From the NCBI GenBank assembly GCA_977006965.1, contig OZ345365.1, positions 558,001 through 622,000 of the forward strand: a DNA stretch of 64,000 bases, read 5' to 3'. The translations under genes and the position numbers were made by a program. This document shows, piece after piece, positions 22,194 to 33,028 of this stretch. Below the pieces are notes generated by a model. That model was not told the origin of the DNA, made no database searches, and saw only the letters and a program-made list of their open reading frames with translations. This DNA is from Phymatolithon calcareum. Taxonomy: Eukaryota; Rhodophyta; Florideophyceae; Hapalidiales. Each line of letters begins with the position of its first letter. The stretch's first letter is position 1.

Positions 22194-23562
22194 AAACATC
22201 CCCCTTGACTGCCCATTTCTTCTATCAACAGTCGGCTGATTTCATGGAAAGCGACATACAACTCATCCTGCGCAGAAGATTCTGTGCATGTTTTCTTTCA
22301 TCCTCACGGCTTGATGCGATAGACCATTCTTGGAAAAAGTCATTTTCGGGGCACGGAGTTCTTCTTGGGCACATCTACCTTGTTTGTCAGATTTCGTGTT
22401 CGATTTTCGCGTGAGGTCGAGCTGAGGGTAAGTGTCGTCATCTAAAATTCTACAAATTGGCTCTCACCATTGAGCTGATGTGCAGTAATATTGTAATCAC
22501 TGGGAGTGAAAAGAAAAGGTTGGGCTTATCTTGAAAAGGGGTGATCTCTCTGAAATGCGATGCTGAGATGCCTCAGTCTAAAGGGCGATCAGGTTCACCG
22601 TTTAAATAGGGTGGGGACGAGCAATTGCAAATAAGGAGGGGCACTAACCGACGCTAGACTAATAATCGCAAGGGTCTGATACGTAATCACTGAGATTGTA
22701 AATTTCGTTCCTTACACACCAGCAACATTGCATATCTACAATATGAATTACTTGTAAGAAGAATGACACTGCAGAAGGGAGATAAGGTTTGCATTTATGA
22801 ATATTGTGCAGACAAGAGCAATACGGTTCCGCAGCGAAGGGGAACATGCATTACAAAGAAGACGTTTTATGAAGTCCAGGCGATGCAAAATGACTGTCAC
22901 AAACAGACCCCAAACGGTGTTTATAGCTCCAAACTTGCGGCTTGGGTGCAAATTGCCCCTGTGCGAGCCGCAAGAATTCTTTAAAGAAAGTAACTGGCTT
23001 AATAGCGGCGCGGTTCGTTCAGTAGGATATTGCTTGACGCTGAATGTTTTTGTTACTTCTGACATGCCCAGATTGGGATCAGCACCGGTCGCAGATTTTA
23101 TTTGTACTATTTCTGGGGCGCCAATTATCTGGGAGATGTACTCAGTGATCTTACATTTTGGGTGCCGGCCACTGCGAATTTAGCTCTCTGCACATTGCGC
23201 ATTTTTCTGCCGGTGAGAGTCAACTTCCACAAGCCACGATAATAACGATGAACGTTGCCCAAGATATGCCATGTGAATCAGAGAGACCGCTCCATCTTCC
23301 AGGTCACCTTCTCATGTATTCTCGACAATACATGCTCCTTGATTACGTGTTTGAGACAATGACAGTCCGTGGATAATACTTCACGCCAGCTCCTGGAAAT
23401 CCCCACTGAGGCTTACACAATATGACTTATAAGCCAGCTCAACAGTAAGAGAGCATCTGCGGAGTGACTGGGACAGTCTATGGCTGAATGTGGCCTTGGG
23501 AATTTCCCAGTTTGCACCGCCAACTGTCACAAAGCAGTGCGCCACTTATCCTGCACCATGTT

Positions 23563-25247
23563 TTTTATTGCAATTTTTTAAAGCCTCGCAGTCATAAGAA
23601 TATACGGGCAGGGCTTCCTCAGCTGCTGCCCTCGCTAGGGCGGCTCGACTCTTATGTCTGGCATTCTATCTGGGACCCTAGCATGTGTTCGGTTGATTTG
23701 ATTGCTCTTCGTAACAGTTTCGACGCGTCGCTTCTTCTTTCAGTACAGGTCTTCTTCATGCTCCATACTCTCGATAATGCTTTTGCTTAAGAGCAAAAGG
23801 TCATCTAATGCCTTCTCTGTTGCCGCTCTGTCGTCTTCCTTGAGTTCATAGGATGACAAGCTGTGATCCAGGGTCTCCATGTGCTGTCTGACTTTGTTTC
23901 CAAATCTATCTGCCATCAGTGTGGTAGACACTTGGGGAAATCTTCGACAGGCGTACTGAACCGCCAGTTGCCTGTGTTTCAGTTGTGGAAATTTGAGTAT
24001 TGCAGGGAGTTCTCTTGTCTTGTCGTACGGAATTTTTCTCTTTCTCTTCGATTCAAGGCTCTCTCCTTCCTTTGTCAGGAATGCTGATCGGAGTTCTTCT
24101 CCAGATTGGTTCGCTATTATGTGCTTCATCGCTTCATCAAACGGTTCTCTGGTTTCCATCGATATGATGTCGTTACTTGTGGCTTGAAGCTCTTCTGAAT
24201 TTCTTCTCTCTGGTATTTGCATCAGAAACTTTTCTTTCTTCGCCATGGTCCTTCTCAGCATCTTGAAAGCTAGTATTCCCCGTCGATGGTAAGCAGCTTG
24301 GATTCGACATATTAGGCGAAGTCTATCCGTCTTTCCTCGTGCCAGTGGCCAGAAGACTTGTCTGAAAAACGCTTGCTCAACTTCCTTGACCGCGCTCTGG
24401 ACATTTTCTATCCACGGTGTTAAGTGCATAGCGTACTCTCAGCGTGGCTGGATTAATGCCTTGTATCCTTGGATGCATTTATGTATGCCAATTCCCTTCT
24501 TGAATACCCCTAGTGCACGGAGCTCGTACAGAGGGATCCTAGCCTTCTTGAGGCGTTGCAACATCAGTGTATCTGTAAATCCCTCCGGTCCTAGGGATAC
24601 TCCGAGGTAGGTGACTTCCGTGACATGTGCGAGGGCCTTATTAGCCAGCTGGAATGTCACGCCCGCTGTCTCATCCGATTCAAGTATCTCGCATTTTCCT
24701 GGTTTCGTGTTCCATGTCATCCCTCGTTCTTGGGCCCATTGAGTGGCTTTGTCTAGCAATCCCTGCAGAGCGGAAGGTGATTTCGCTAGGAGAATTACGT
24801 TGTCTGCGAAGAGGATTGAAGGAACGTCGGCCCAATCTCTGGGCACTTCTCCCATGCGTTCCGCAAACTCATCCATGAAGATGTTGTATAGACTTGGACT
24901 GAGAGGGGACCCCTGTGGTACTCCTCTGTCCACTAGAAACCAGTTCTTATCAGTATCTCCGATGGTTGACACCCAGGATGGTGTCAAGAATGCTTCCATC
25001 AAAGCGCATAGCTTTGGTGGCAGTACCTGTTTCATTCTGGCCACCAGATGTTTTCTTGGAACGGTGCCGTATGCAGCCTTGAGGTCCAGTACTGCTACGC
25101 ACCTTTGTTGGCCTTTCAATAGTTCCGTGGCTCTTAGGATTGCGAGTTCTGTGCTTTTCCCTTTTTGGAACCCGAGTTGGAACCAGTGGTTGGAGTAAAC
25201 CCCGCGGAGCATACTATCTATTGCCGTTTCAATAACTTTCCTTGCAT
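23563..25247 (-). mobile_element. LINE family B, copy b, 5'-truncated
   Basis: On the minus strand: reverse transcriptase (25212-24439), C-terminal domain (24429-23740), then the family-B 3' end and tail (TTTAAAAAATTGCAATAAAA). It is inserted in a family-C copy; the uninterrupted site is seen around 47740-47770. The RT frame is open for 257 codons but the catalytic motif reads FADN instead of FADD. Confidence 0.75.
23740..25212 (-). pseudogene. LINE family B reverse transcriptase and C-terminal domain
   Basis: The frame 24439-25212 carries GFQKGKSTELAILRA, VAVLDLKAAYGTVPRKH, RGVPQGSPLSPSLYNIFMDE and LFADNVILL, the ordered blocks of a LINE RT palm. The second Asp of the catalytic pair is Asn (GAC to AAC). 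A single stop separates it from the 229-codon frame 23740-24429, a basic then acidic C-terminal domain ending MEHEEDLY. The 5' third of the protein, with any endonuclease, is missing. Confidence 0.75.
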
Positions 25248-25316
25248 GTGTTACGCGACGCCGTCGGCCGGCCCAGCGTAAGCCAACAGCTTTTTTCTAT
25301 CTTTTATTGCAGAAAA

Positions 25317-26335
25317 TGCCGTGTTGCCATCGGTCGGGCCATCAGGGGATTCTTCGATCGCGCTGATGTTTCCTCGAGGGCGGTTCAGATTTATGCGGTT
25401 ATTTGCGTCCGCTAGTATGTCATCCGAACCGAATAAAGTGCTTGAGCTGTGGCTGATACAATCAGTAAGCCTCGGGCACGATTGACGTTGATCCCGACAG
25501 CATCAAGCATTGGTCGCAGTGCCTTGTAGATGCGAGTGTTCCACACGTTGGGGTGCAGGAGAATCTCAAGGGGTGGTTCTTCCTGAAGGTTCTCAAACAT
25601 GACTTCTTCGGGAACATCTAGGCTTGCAATAATGGGAAGAATAGCAGCCTTGACGTTGGAATCGTTGACGTAGCTGTCCTTTAGATTTTCGAGGGCTGCT
25701 CGAATCACTTGAATTTCAGACGTGAAGTCGATATTTGGGGGCGAGGATTGCATTTTGGCTTGAAGGGTGAAATGAAACGAGACATGTTAGGGTAAAGCCG
25801 GGAGGGAATGCGGAGAGTAAAAAAATCGTCAAAGAATAAACGTGCAATGCGATAGAAATGAAAAATTGATGGGCGTTGGCTTGCAAAAACATTCGAGTTA
25901 GTAGGATTCTACGGTAAACTTCGAAGTGATGTAGAACACGGATCTGCTGCGAACGAGCTGTGTGTGACAATGATGGACAAAACACAAAGTTGTCGAGGTC
26001 CGTAAAACTCCAGTGCAAGACTGGATGTGGTCGGGACGAACACCTGTGTGGTCGGCGAACTCTAGCGCGAGGCTAGATGCAGACCGAGACGGCGAGCTCT
26101 TGCGTGGTGACAAGAGGAGACCTGATGAGCGATGAACGAAATGCTCTACGAATATGTAATGAACTGGTAAACGTGACTTGCCTCTCTAGGAGTCTGAAGC
26201 TCAGATGGAGCTTGAGCTAAGTACTGTCTTCTGGAGATCGAATGCAGCGCTAACGTGTACTACGTATACTATTTCTAGTGCTACTGACCTGATAACGACA
26301 CTCTACTCTGTGTCAGTCAAGTCTGTAAATCTACA
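25317..26335. mobile_element. Solo-LTR-like insertion, 1.0 kb, TSD GAAAA
   Basis: It starts TGCCGTGTTGCC, ends AAATCTACA and is flanked by GAAAA on both sides (25312-25316, 26336-26340). The empty site is seen in the other family-C copy at 47818-47825. TG...CA ends plus a 5-bp duplication suit a solo LTR. No second copy of it occurs in the window to confirm this. Confidence 0.5.
25412..25753 (-). CDS. Hypothetical protein, 113 aa, inside the solo-LTR-like block
   Basis: An open frame starting MQSSPPNIDFTSEIQVIRA with an acidic, mostly helical composition and no motif I know. It lies wholly inside the inserted block 25317-26335. If that block is an LTR, the frame is probably fortuitous. If the block is instead a retrocopied gene, it could be real. 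Confidence 0.25.
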   Translation of the reverse strand: MQSSPPNIDFTSEIQVIRAALENLKDSYVNDSNVKAAILPIIASLDVPEEVMFENLQEEPPLEILLHPNVWNTRIYKALRPMLDAVGINVNRARGLLIVSATAQALYSVRMTY

Positions 26336-26538
26336 GAAAACGCTAACTAATGTTACTGCCTGTGGATGTTTCCAAAGAGCCCCTCGTTGTTCACGAATTT
26401 GAGTACTTTGACAGGTTTCTAATTGCAAATTTCCTCTGCCGTTTCGGTGCCAACTCTACCAAGAGTCTGGCGTCTTCATACGCTCCGTCCACTAAAGCGT
26501 AGGAATAGATGCACAACGTTCTCCTTCGTTCCCACTGA

Positions 26539-27467
26539 GGGGGGAAATTGTATGTTTTTTTTTTACAAGCCCTCAACGCCGGTATTCACCAACAACAGAA
26601 CAGCTTGGGTCTCAGTAACTACCCTGTGTAACAATTATGTTCCCAAATCACAATTGCTGCACTCATCTCCATCATCTCCAACTCTAGTATCCATCACTTG
26701 CTACGTTCTTCTTCTTCGCAGTAAAAATTGCCGAGTTGGGCAAACCTCCGCAGTCGGAGGTCTTCTCGGCGCGCTCGCATAACTTCCGGGGGGCTAATAA
26801 AGGGAAGCCCTCTCGGGGGACAACTTCTGTGGGCTCTTAACATCAGGGGGTGTGCTCTTCAACGAGAGCTCGCTCGGGGGGACAGCTACAGGTAGGCGCT
26901 CTTCAACGAGTGCTCTTTCGGGGGGACAACTTCGGGAGGCTCTTCAACGAGGCCTCGCTCTCGCTCGCGGGGGCAACTTGGAGGGTGGCGTTTGTCAACG
27001 GAGGCTCGCTCGGGGGGACAACTTCGGGGGGCCTTCAACGGAAACCCACTTGGGGGGACATCTTGCGCGGCTCCAAAAACGGAACCTCGCTCGGGGGGAC
27101 AACTTCGGTGGGCACTATAGGCGCGGGTTCCGGTTTCCGCGTCGGTGAAAACTAGTCTTGCACCGGATATGATATCGATGGTTTCATACATTCAGCACGT
27201 AGCACGATTTCTGATATTTCGCGTCGGTTCGCGAAATGTTTCGGGGTCAACACTCTTCACTTGGTCTTCAGCGGGGCAGCGTTCTTCATTGCGACAACCG
27301 ATTTCGGCGGAGAAGCCGCCAAAATGCGCGCATTCGTCAAAGCATTCGTCGTGGTCAAAAATACCGGCGCGGGCTACCCGCCCGCGCCGGAAATCTTCAG
27401 TTTCGTGTCTCGTGGGCCGTTCGGTCCGGTTCAGGTTTCCTTCTCCCGCACTTTTCAGGCGTACTAT
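26539..27467. mobile_element. Unclassified 929-bp insertion with 11-bp TSD
   Basis: GTTCCCACTGA occurs at 26528-26538 and 27468-27478; the other family-C copy has it once (48709-48732), giving the empty site. The ends have no inverted repeats and no TG...CA. A T-run (26556-26564) lies near the left end. The inside is GC-rich and carries a degenerate tandem array. Confidence 0.55.
26790..27115. repeat. Degenerate G-rich tandem array, about 40-45 bp period
   Basis: Roughly seven units built around GCTCTTCAACGAG and CTCGCTCGGGGGGACAACTT. Units vary in length and sequence. The array is confined to the insertion 26539-27467. The G-runs could form G-quadruplexes; that is inference. Confidence 0.6.
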
Positions 27468-27798
27468 GTTCCCACTGAACAGGCCTTACATATAGGGTCA
27501 TAATCAACCGAACCATCTTGAAAACCTGCAACCAGTGAGAGCATTCTGCGACAAGCTGACTAAGGGTAGTTTCAGCGCGCCTGTGGGTCACTGAGATCTG
27601 GGGGTAGGGACTGCATTCTCTCTAGCAATGTCGAATGAGAACGTAAGCGAAGGATTGTAGCGCAACGAAAGTCTCTCAGGTGCAATGATAATTGACAAAG
27701 GGAGCTTCAATTAAACAGAAATTCAATCCAATCCTTAGCATTGTCGAATGGTGCGGTTTGATGATGGACCGCGCTGCTTGTAGGGTTATTCGAATATT

Positions 27799-28061
27799 TT
27801 GATGTGCTACCTGGCTTTACTCCGTACTGCCTCGTCGAGCAAGCTCTTCTGCTTTTTCGCTCTCAGGAGACCACAGTGGCTGGGGATCCAAATTGTGGTG
27901 ATCATGTCATCCATCAGCTTTCCCATTGCATCCCACAGTTTTCTTGTCCTCTCTCCATTCATCCGTTGTAGTCCCGCCAGCGCATCCGGGGAGCTCATGC
28001 TGTCTATAAACCAGTGAATAAAGAGGAAGAACGACACGTTTAAGGTGCCTAGCGTTGACAT
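27799..28061 (-). pseudogene. RNase H domain fragment, family C copy C1
   Basis: The minus-strand frame contains KLWDAMGKLMDDMITTIWIP followed by SHCGLL, the C-terminal motif of retroelement RNase H (I-W-I-P-S-H-C-G). The same sequence with a longer N-terminal part is at 48998-49435. Confidence 0.55.
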
Positions 28062-28078
28062 TCAACTGGCCCCCTTTG

Positions 28079-28400
28079 GATTAAATCAGTATTGGGTGGG
28101 GATATTTGACGATTTTATTTTGAGCGCTCCCAAAACCTCACCTTAGAGTAACGGGGCAGCTCTTTTCGGTATTCTCGAAGCTGAAGTCCTCTCGCTACTC
28201 AAAACGTTCTTGATTCGTAATGGGGATATATGTTGATTTATTTAAAAGCACCCAAGGCCTCACTGTGAGTAACAGGGCAGCTTCTCAATTACTTGTAACT
28301 TACCGCATTCCATTTTCCTAACATTTCCTTGATTCGAGTTTCTCTCCATATGAGAGTTCGAGTTAGTCTTTTGCATTCATATTCAGTCTCTTGTCCATCA
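28079..28400 (-). mobile_element. Two adjacent 3' ends of LINE family A
   Basis: Minus-strand reading gives the family-A end twice: a longer one over about 28225-28400 and a second over about 28085-28222, each with a GAGC(G/T)-TTTTAAAAT-type finish or close variant. Each aligns with 21980-22193. Confidence 0.55.
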
Positions 28401-28416
28401 TCTTAGACCCGAGTAC

Positions 28417-28690
28417 CGAGCTCCTAGCCATGTTTCAGTCTGTGGACAAGTAAGGACTACGCGCAACTTGAAATTACAGCGCGTCACCGGACAGGGGAAT
28501 AACTTTCCCCCTCGAGGTCCCGACGGAGATCAGAGGTGGGTTTTTGTAGTCCACTGAGTCGTGTTACACCAACAAGAAAAGAAAACCCCTTCAGGACAGA
28601 ATCTAGCCAAAACCCCTTGGCCTTAGGAAAGTTGCCCCGAGCGTCAGCAGATGCATTGGTAACTTTTAAATAAAAATCTACCTTTCTTCT
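28417..28690 (+). mobile_element. SINE-like element 1, 16-bp target duplication
   Basis: TCTTAGACCCGAGTAC flanks it at 28401-28416 and 28691-28706. The 3' part reads ACTTTTAAATAAAAATCTAC followed by a TTC microsatellite. The same 3' part recurs at 28738-28926, 35095-35175, 36371-36793, 37273-37450 and 60421-60590. No coding capacity. Confidence 0.65.
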
Positions 28691-28706
28691 TCTTAGACCC
28701 GAGTAC

Positions 28707-30375
28707 GCGTTGGAGTGCAATAAGCTCAATTCAGCACTTTTCCCCCTCGAGATCTCTCCGTTGAGATCAGAGGTAGGTTTTCTAATTTTGCTGACTATAG
28801 CCGTTTTTATGCGAAATGGAGCCTCTGGGCTCTGAGTTGAGTCCTCGTGGCTCATCAGAAGTGTTACCCCAAGCGTCTGCAGATGCGTTGGTAACACTAT
28901 AATAAAAATCTCCACTTCTTCTTCTTCAATTCAGCACCGGGTCCGAAATACTCACCGAGGATTGGTTTCCTCCACAACGGAGCTCTGTTAAAAATCAGTC
29001 TTAGGCATCTTAGCCTTGTCGTCCTGTCCCTTATTTGTAACACTCCTGGCAACTTCTTATGCTTGTTTATCTGGATTTTGACTGACCGATCCTCTTCGCA
29101 TTTTTGCCACACTTGGATTGCATATTCTAATCGCCGCTTCTTTGAAACTTTGCTTTCTTCTGCTTGTTTCAATGCTTTGCTGAGGTGCTCCTCGTTTCTG
29201 AGATAGTTAAAGTCCTTCGATACTTCTGCCATATCCTCGTTTTCCGTCTTAACAGGCTTAAAGCAAACCTTTCCGCTTGGTGAGTCTTCCTCACCTCCGG
29301 ACTATCTAGCTGACAGAGCATTCTCATTCGATTTTTTCGATGTTCCGCATATTTCCGAAAGACATACTTGTAAAAAAGACCTTCTGTTCGCTCAATTGCT
29401 GATAGGAACCGCTTCGTCATCGGAGTCAGATGACTTGCATAATCCCACTTGGGGAGAATCAACGACTTGAAAATCCTGATATATATTTCAGGATGAAATC
29501 TACTGACATTAACGCCACTCTGCCTAAGTTATTCGATGCATCCAACCGCATTCCGCACTCTCGACATTGCTGTATCGTCTGTAACTAAGTGTTTTTCATA
29601 CTAATGCCCAGGTAGGAAAGTCTCCACGCTTGGTGAAGCTCTTTTTCGGCAACCATGAACTTTGCTTAGGTAATCCCTTGTACATAGGTACTTCGCTCTT
29701 TTCTGGCTTTGTGTTCCATGTCATAGAATTTTCGTCTGCCCATTCCGTGGCTATGTCCAGTAGCCTTCGTAAGCCTTTCGCATTCTTGGCCTGTAGAAGC
29801 ACATCGTTCGCAAATAACTGAACTGGCTGCTCGGAGACAGTTCCTGTAACTTTTCCAGCGGCTTCCGCAAACTCATCCATGAATATGTTATAAAGGCACG
29901 GGCTTAAAGGTGACCCTTGTGGAACACTTCTGTTGATAGTGCACCATGTTTTTCAGTCGTCCCCTGCAGATGTGATCCACGACGGATTCAGCAAGTAGGC
30001 TACCATCCTAGTAATGTGCATCGGCAATTCGGTGGTCAAACGCTCCATGAGGATGTCCCTTGGGATACAATCATAGGCTGCAGATAGGTCGACGACTGCA
30101 ACATAAGGATGCCCACTTCTTATAGTATTTTTTGCCCAGAGTATGGCCAGATACGTGCTCTTATCCCTCCGGAAACCAAGTTGCGCCTTGTTGAAGCGGT
30201 AATGATCTCTAATGTAAGAGTCGAGTTCTCGGCACAAGACATAGCACCCACTGCATGATTTGCACCTACATCTACAACAACGGTCACAATCGACTACGTG
30301 CATAACCTCGTGAACGAATACGTCCAAGTATTCACCTGCACTCAACGTGCACTGTCGATGATACGCACGCACCAC
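28707..30375 (-). mobile_element. LINE family A, copy c (degenerate)
   Basis: Minus-strand frames give RT blocks (AQLGFRRDKSTYLAILWA, LSAAYDCIPRDIL, GSPLSPCLYNIFMDEFAEAA, LFANDVLLQ), the thumb (MTWNTKPEKSEV) and the C-terminal domain ending RAPLWRKPILGEYFG at about 28945. A SINE (28738-28926) interrupts the 3' end. Catalytic FADD has become FAND. Several stops and shifts separate the frames. Confidence 0.75.
28738..28926 (+). mobile_element. SINE-like element 2, 11-bp target duplication
   Basis: CAATTCAGCAC flanks it at 28727-28737 and 28927-28937, inside the family-A LINE copy c. It ends in the TTC-type microsatellite and matches 36371-36560 closely. Confidence 0.65.
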
Positions 30376-32290
30376 TCAAGCGATGGTTGGCTTAGATGTA
30401 GACGCGTGCGACAGTTCTGCGCAGCGAGGTTTTGACACTTTCTTGCACGCATACTCTAAACGATAGGCTAGAGGCCATGTGACTTGATCAGATCCTCTTA
30501 CCGCGGCCTACTTAAGCACTACTTTAGATTCATTCCAGTAAACTGAAGAACGCATTTCCAAGACATCACACTTTCCACTAAAGTTCAGAACAGACCCGAC
30601 TGGTATTCTGAGCAGCGTGGAAGTGGTGGGATTTGCCCAAGACCCTCATCAAGCATGTTACGACGACAAAATTCGCTTCGTTCGGCGTTAGCAACGAAAT
30701 TATGCTGGTCGCTCAAATGTACAAGCCGTGCCATTCCTGGAAGAAAACATCGGCCGCGCGCGGTCGGTACATCAGTAGACACCAAGGCAGCATCGGTAAC
30801 TGGTCTCGCAGAGTGCTCATGACTATACGGAGTCTTTTCGAAGTCAAACTAGCTTATTGGTATGGTTCAGAATGTACTCGTGGAAAAAATCAATGGTCGC
30901 GCGAGCATGTCACATCGCGTGAAATGGGTCCTAATTCATCATCCTTTGAGGAAGACTAAGATTAAGACAGTCCATATTGCCAAAGTCAAGGCAGAGAACG
31001 CTGAAGATGACATTTCAGACCCTCAGCAGCTTGAACCGAGCCAAAATTGGCAAAGCGCGGTACCGCCCAGAACTGCTTACAATGATCATCCTTGCCAATC
31101 CTCATCGCGAAACTTCTGTTTATCGTCTGGAGTCGGGATGACATGCTTCTCAGGAGGGCACACAAGCTTCGATACAACCTTGGGAATCTCTAAACGTCCT
31201 CTTCAGGGTACTCCGCCCTATGTCATACAGAGCCCCTGGGACCATCCATCGCACCGGGAAGTTGATGTCATCACGCCAGGCCGCGAATACTAGCTCTCAT
31301 TGCGTGCCAAGGTACATGCGGAAAGTTCTATGTCCGTTTTATGGACGATTTTCCTCTCAGTTGTGGAAACTTCGCATTCCAAACATCTTGTCCGAGAATT
31401 ATGGTATTGGACTTCATTCAAAGTACGATTGCGTTGTGATGATGTTTCCCCAAGTTACCCGCGAAAACGTGCTGCTTGAAAGTCCGCTAAGCTCAGAAGA
31501 AAAGGGTCAAAAGAGACTACAGTGACAGAGTCTATTAAGTGTTTCCAAATACTCGGCTTCATGGCAAGAGTTAAGTTCGGCGATAAGAGCGCTTTCCGGA
31601 AGATTACCGGGCAGAAGAAGTATTCACCCGGCCCTTCTTCTTCAAAAAGAGAGATGCCGGTGGCCGAATAGCTCCGGTTGATTTCATTCCGAGTGCAATC
31701 GAGTGAATTAGGAGACATTTACTCTGCGCAGAACCGCTGGTCGCTCGGTCAATATTCTGTCGATGGCATGAATGGCCACAGAAAGCAGACTGTGTGCAAC
31801 AGATTTTGAAGGCGAGATTGTCCACGGAATGGCAGTTCTGTGCTGTCTTGTGGCCGCGTTTTCCGGTATAAGGCGCATTGGATGTGCAGATTCATACTTG
31901 GTGAGTCCTGACTCTGCAGAGATTCAACAAGTGCGCCTATATTTTATAGGGGCCATCTAACCCTTCTGACGATTTTCTAGGTTATTAGCTGGCTGTTATT
32001 CTCTGGTGCCCATGCAAAGTGTCAGCAGCACATGATGCAGAAAAGGTTTTTTGAGGTGCCGGGCGAGCAACGCTTCGATAGAATTTGACAGCGCATTACT
32101 TGTCGACGTTCAGTCGCGCCAGAACGTACATTTGCATTCGAGAGCAGTGCTGGACGCCACGTTACCCCTAAGAAAAATAAATGGATGACTGCAGATGTCC
32201 TGATGACTACTTTTGTTGTGCAAAACAACCGCAGGGTTTGAAAATTCATGACTTCGACCATGGTGGCTCGTCAGGTAATAGGCTTGATAG
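30376..32290. other. 1.9 kb without a recognisable gene
   Basis: Open frames of up to 143 codons (30862-31293, plus) overlap others on both strands and lack motifs. The sequence is not shared with other parts of the window. It could be an old, fully decayed element. Confidence 0.35.
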
Positions 32291-32362
32291 TTTTTTTTAA
32301 TTATTGGAATTAAAAACGCCCTCAGTAACACTCATGAGACTGTAAGGGAGATGCGTTTCAGT
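32291..32362 (-). repeat. Retroelement 3' tail, copy 1 (partner 34322-34400)
   Basis: Minus-strand reading gives CTGAAACGCATCTCCCTTAC then GGGCGTTT and an A-rich tail. The same segment with an A-rich tail lies at 34322-34400. Probably the 3' end of another LINE or SINE. Confidence 0.45.
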
Positions 32363-32631
32363 TGCTACATCTCTTGTAGCCAGGGGTCGTGCGCAATCCA
32401 TTGCTATTGCAATTAATTGCAATTCATAGCAATTCGACCCAAATTGGGTTCTGATGAAGAATTGCAATTCGAATTGCTGGTCGGTAGGTTGTACGAAAGT
32501 GTATAGTTCAGCATGAGCAGAGTTGAAGGAAATAACGATCACTTCAAATGTATCATGCGTAGTACGTGGTAATTGGTTGTCGGTAGCATCTAATTTTATT
32601 ATATAACTCGGGCCAGTATAAGCGTTCACCG

Positions 32632-32701
32632 GGGGAGCACTGCACCATTTTGGCCCAAATCAACTAAATAACTATCGGGCCAAAATGTTGACGTGCTCCC
32701 C
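32632..32701. repeat. 70-bp foldback element, MITE-like
   Basis: The 25-bp ends (32632-32656, 32677-32701) match at 22 of 25 positions, with outer GGGGAGCAC and inner ATTTTGGCCC. No target duplication was found. Confidence 0.55.
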
Positions 32702-32752
32702 TAGTGTTAGGTACGTAAAGTTCTACGTACTGTATACAGTTACAACGTTCCT

Positions 32753-32836
32753 GAATTCAACCATCCATGTGATCGTTCTATTGTAATGGTCTGCGCAGAC
32801 CACTACAACAGAACGATCACATGGATGGTTGAATTC
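32753..32836. repeat. 84-bp near-perfect palindrome without spacer
   Basis: The two 42-bp arms meet at 32794/32795 (centre CTGC/GCAG) and differ at only two positions. The outer sequence is GAATTCAACCATCC. It does not match other parts of the window. Confidence 0.8.
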
Positions 32837-33028
32837 ATTCATCCGTTCAAGTATAACGGTATGAGTGTCTAGAGTGCCGTTTCTGAAAAGACAGATAGAA
32901 GAGTCAATATAAAAAGTGAAGTCGTACATTTATCCAAAGCACACTACCAGACCCAGTCGACAACACCTAAACAAATTTCGCTCTTCCAATCATGGTACTA
33001 CCTGTTCCGAAACCGAAGCCGAAACAAG

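Larger units (their letters stand above)
22194..28020 (-). mobile_element. Family C retroelement, copy C1 (interrupted three times)
   Basis: The segments 22198-23560, 25248-25316, 26341-26538 and 27479-28015 align in order with 37663-37912, 47410-47903 and 48609-49150. The DNA between them in this copy is therefore inserted: a family-B LINE (23563-25247), a solo-LTR-like block (25317-26335) and an unknown insertion (26539-27467). The only recognisable coding part is an RNase H fragment on the minus strand at 27799-28061. Confidence 0.6.

Noticed and set aside
27261-27503. 80-codon plus-strand frame at the right side of the G-rich insertion
   Set aside because: It crosses the insertion boundary at 27467/27478 into the host element and so cannot be a conserved gene.
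28484-28915. 143-codon minus-strand frame with an internally repeated pattern
   Set aside because: It is a translation of two SINE-like elements lying side by side; the repeat in the peptide reflects the repeat in the DNA.
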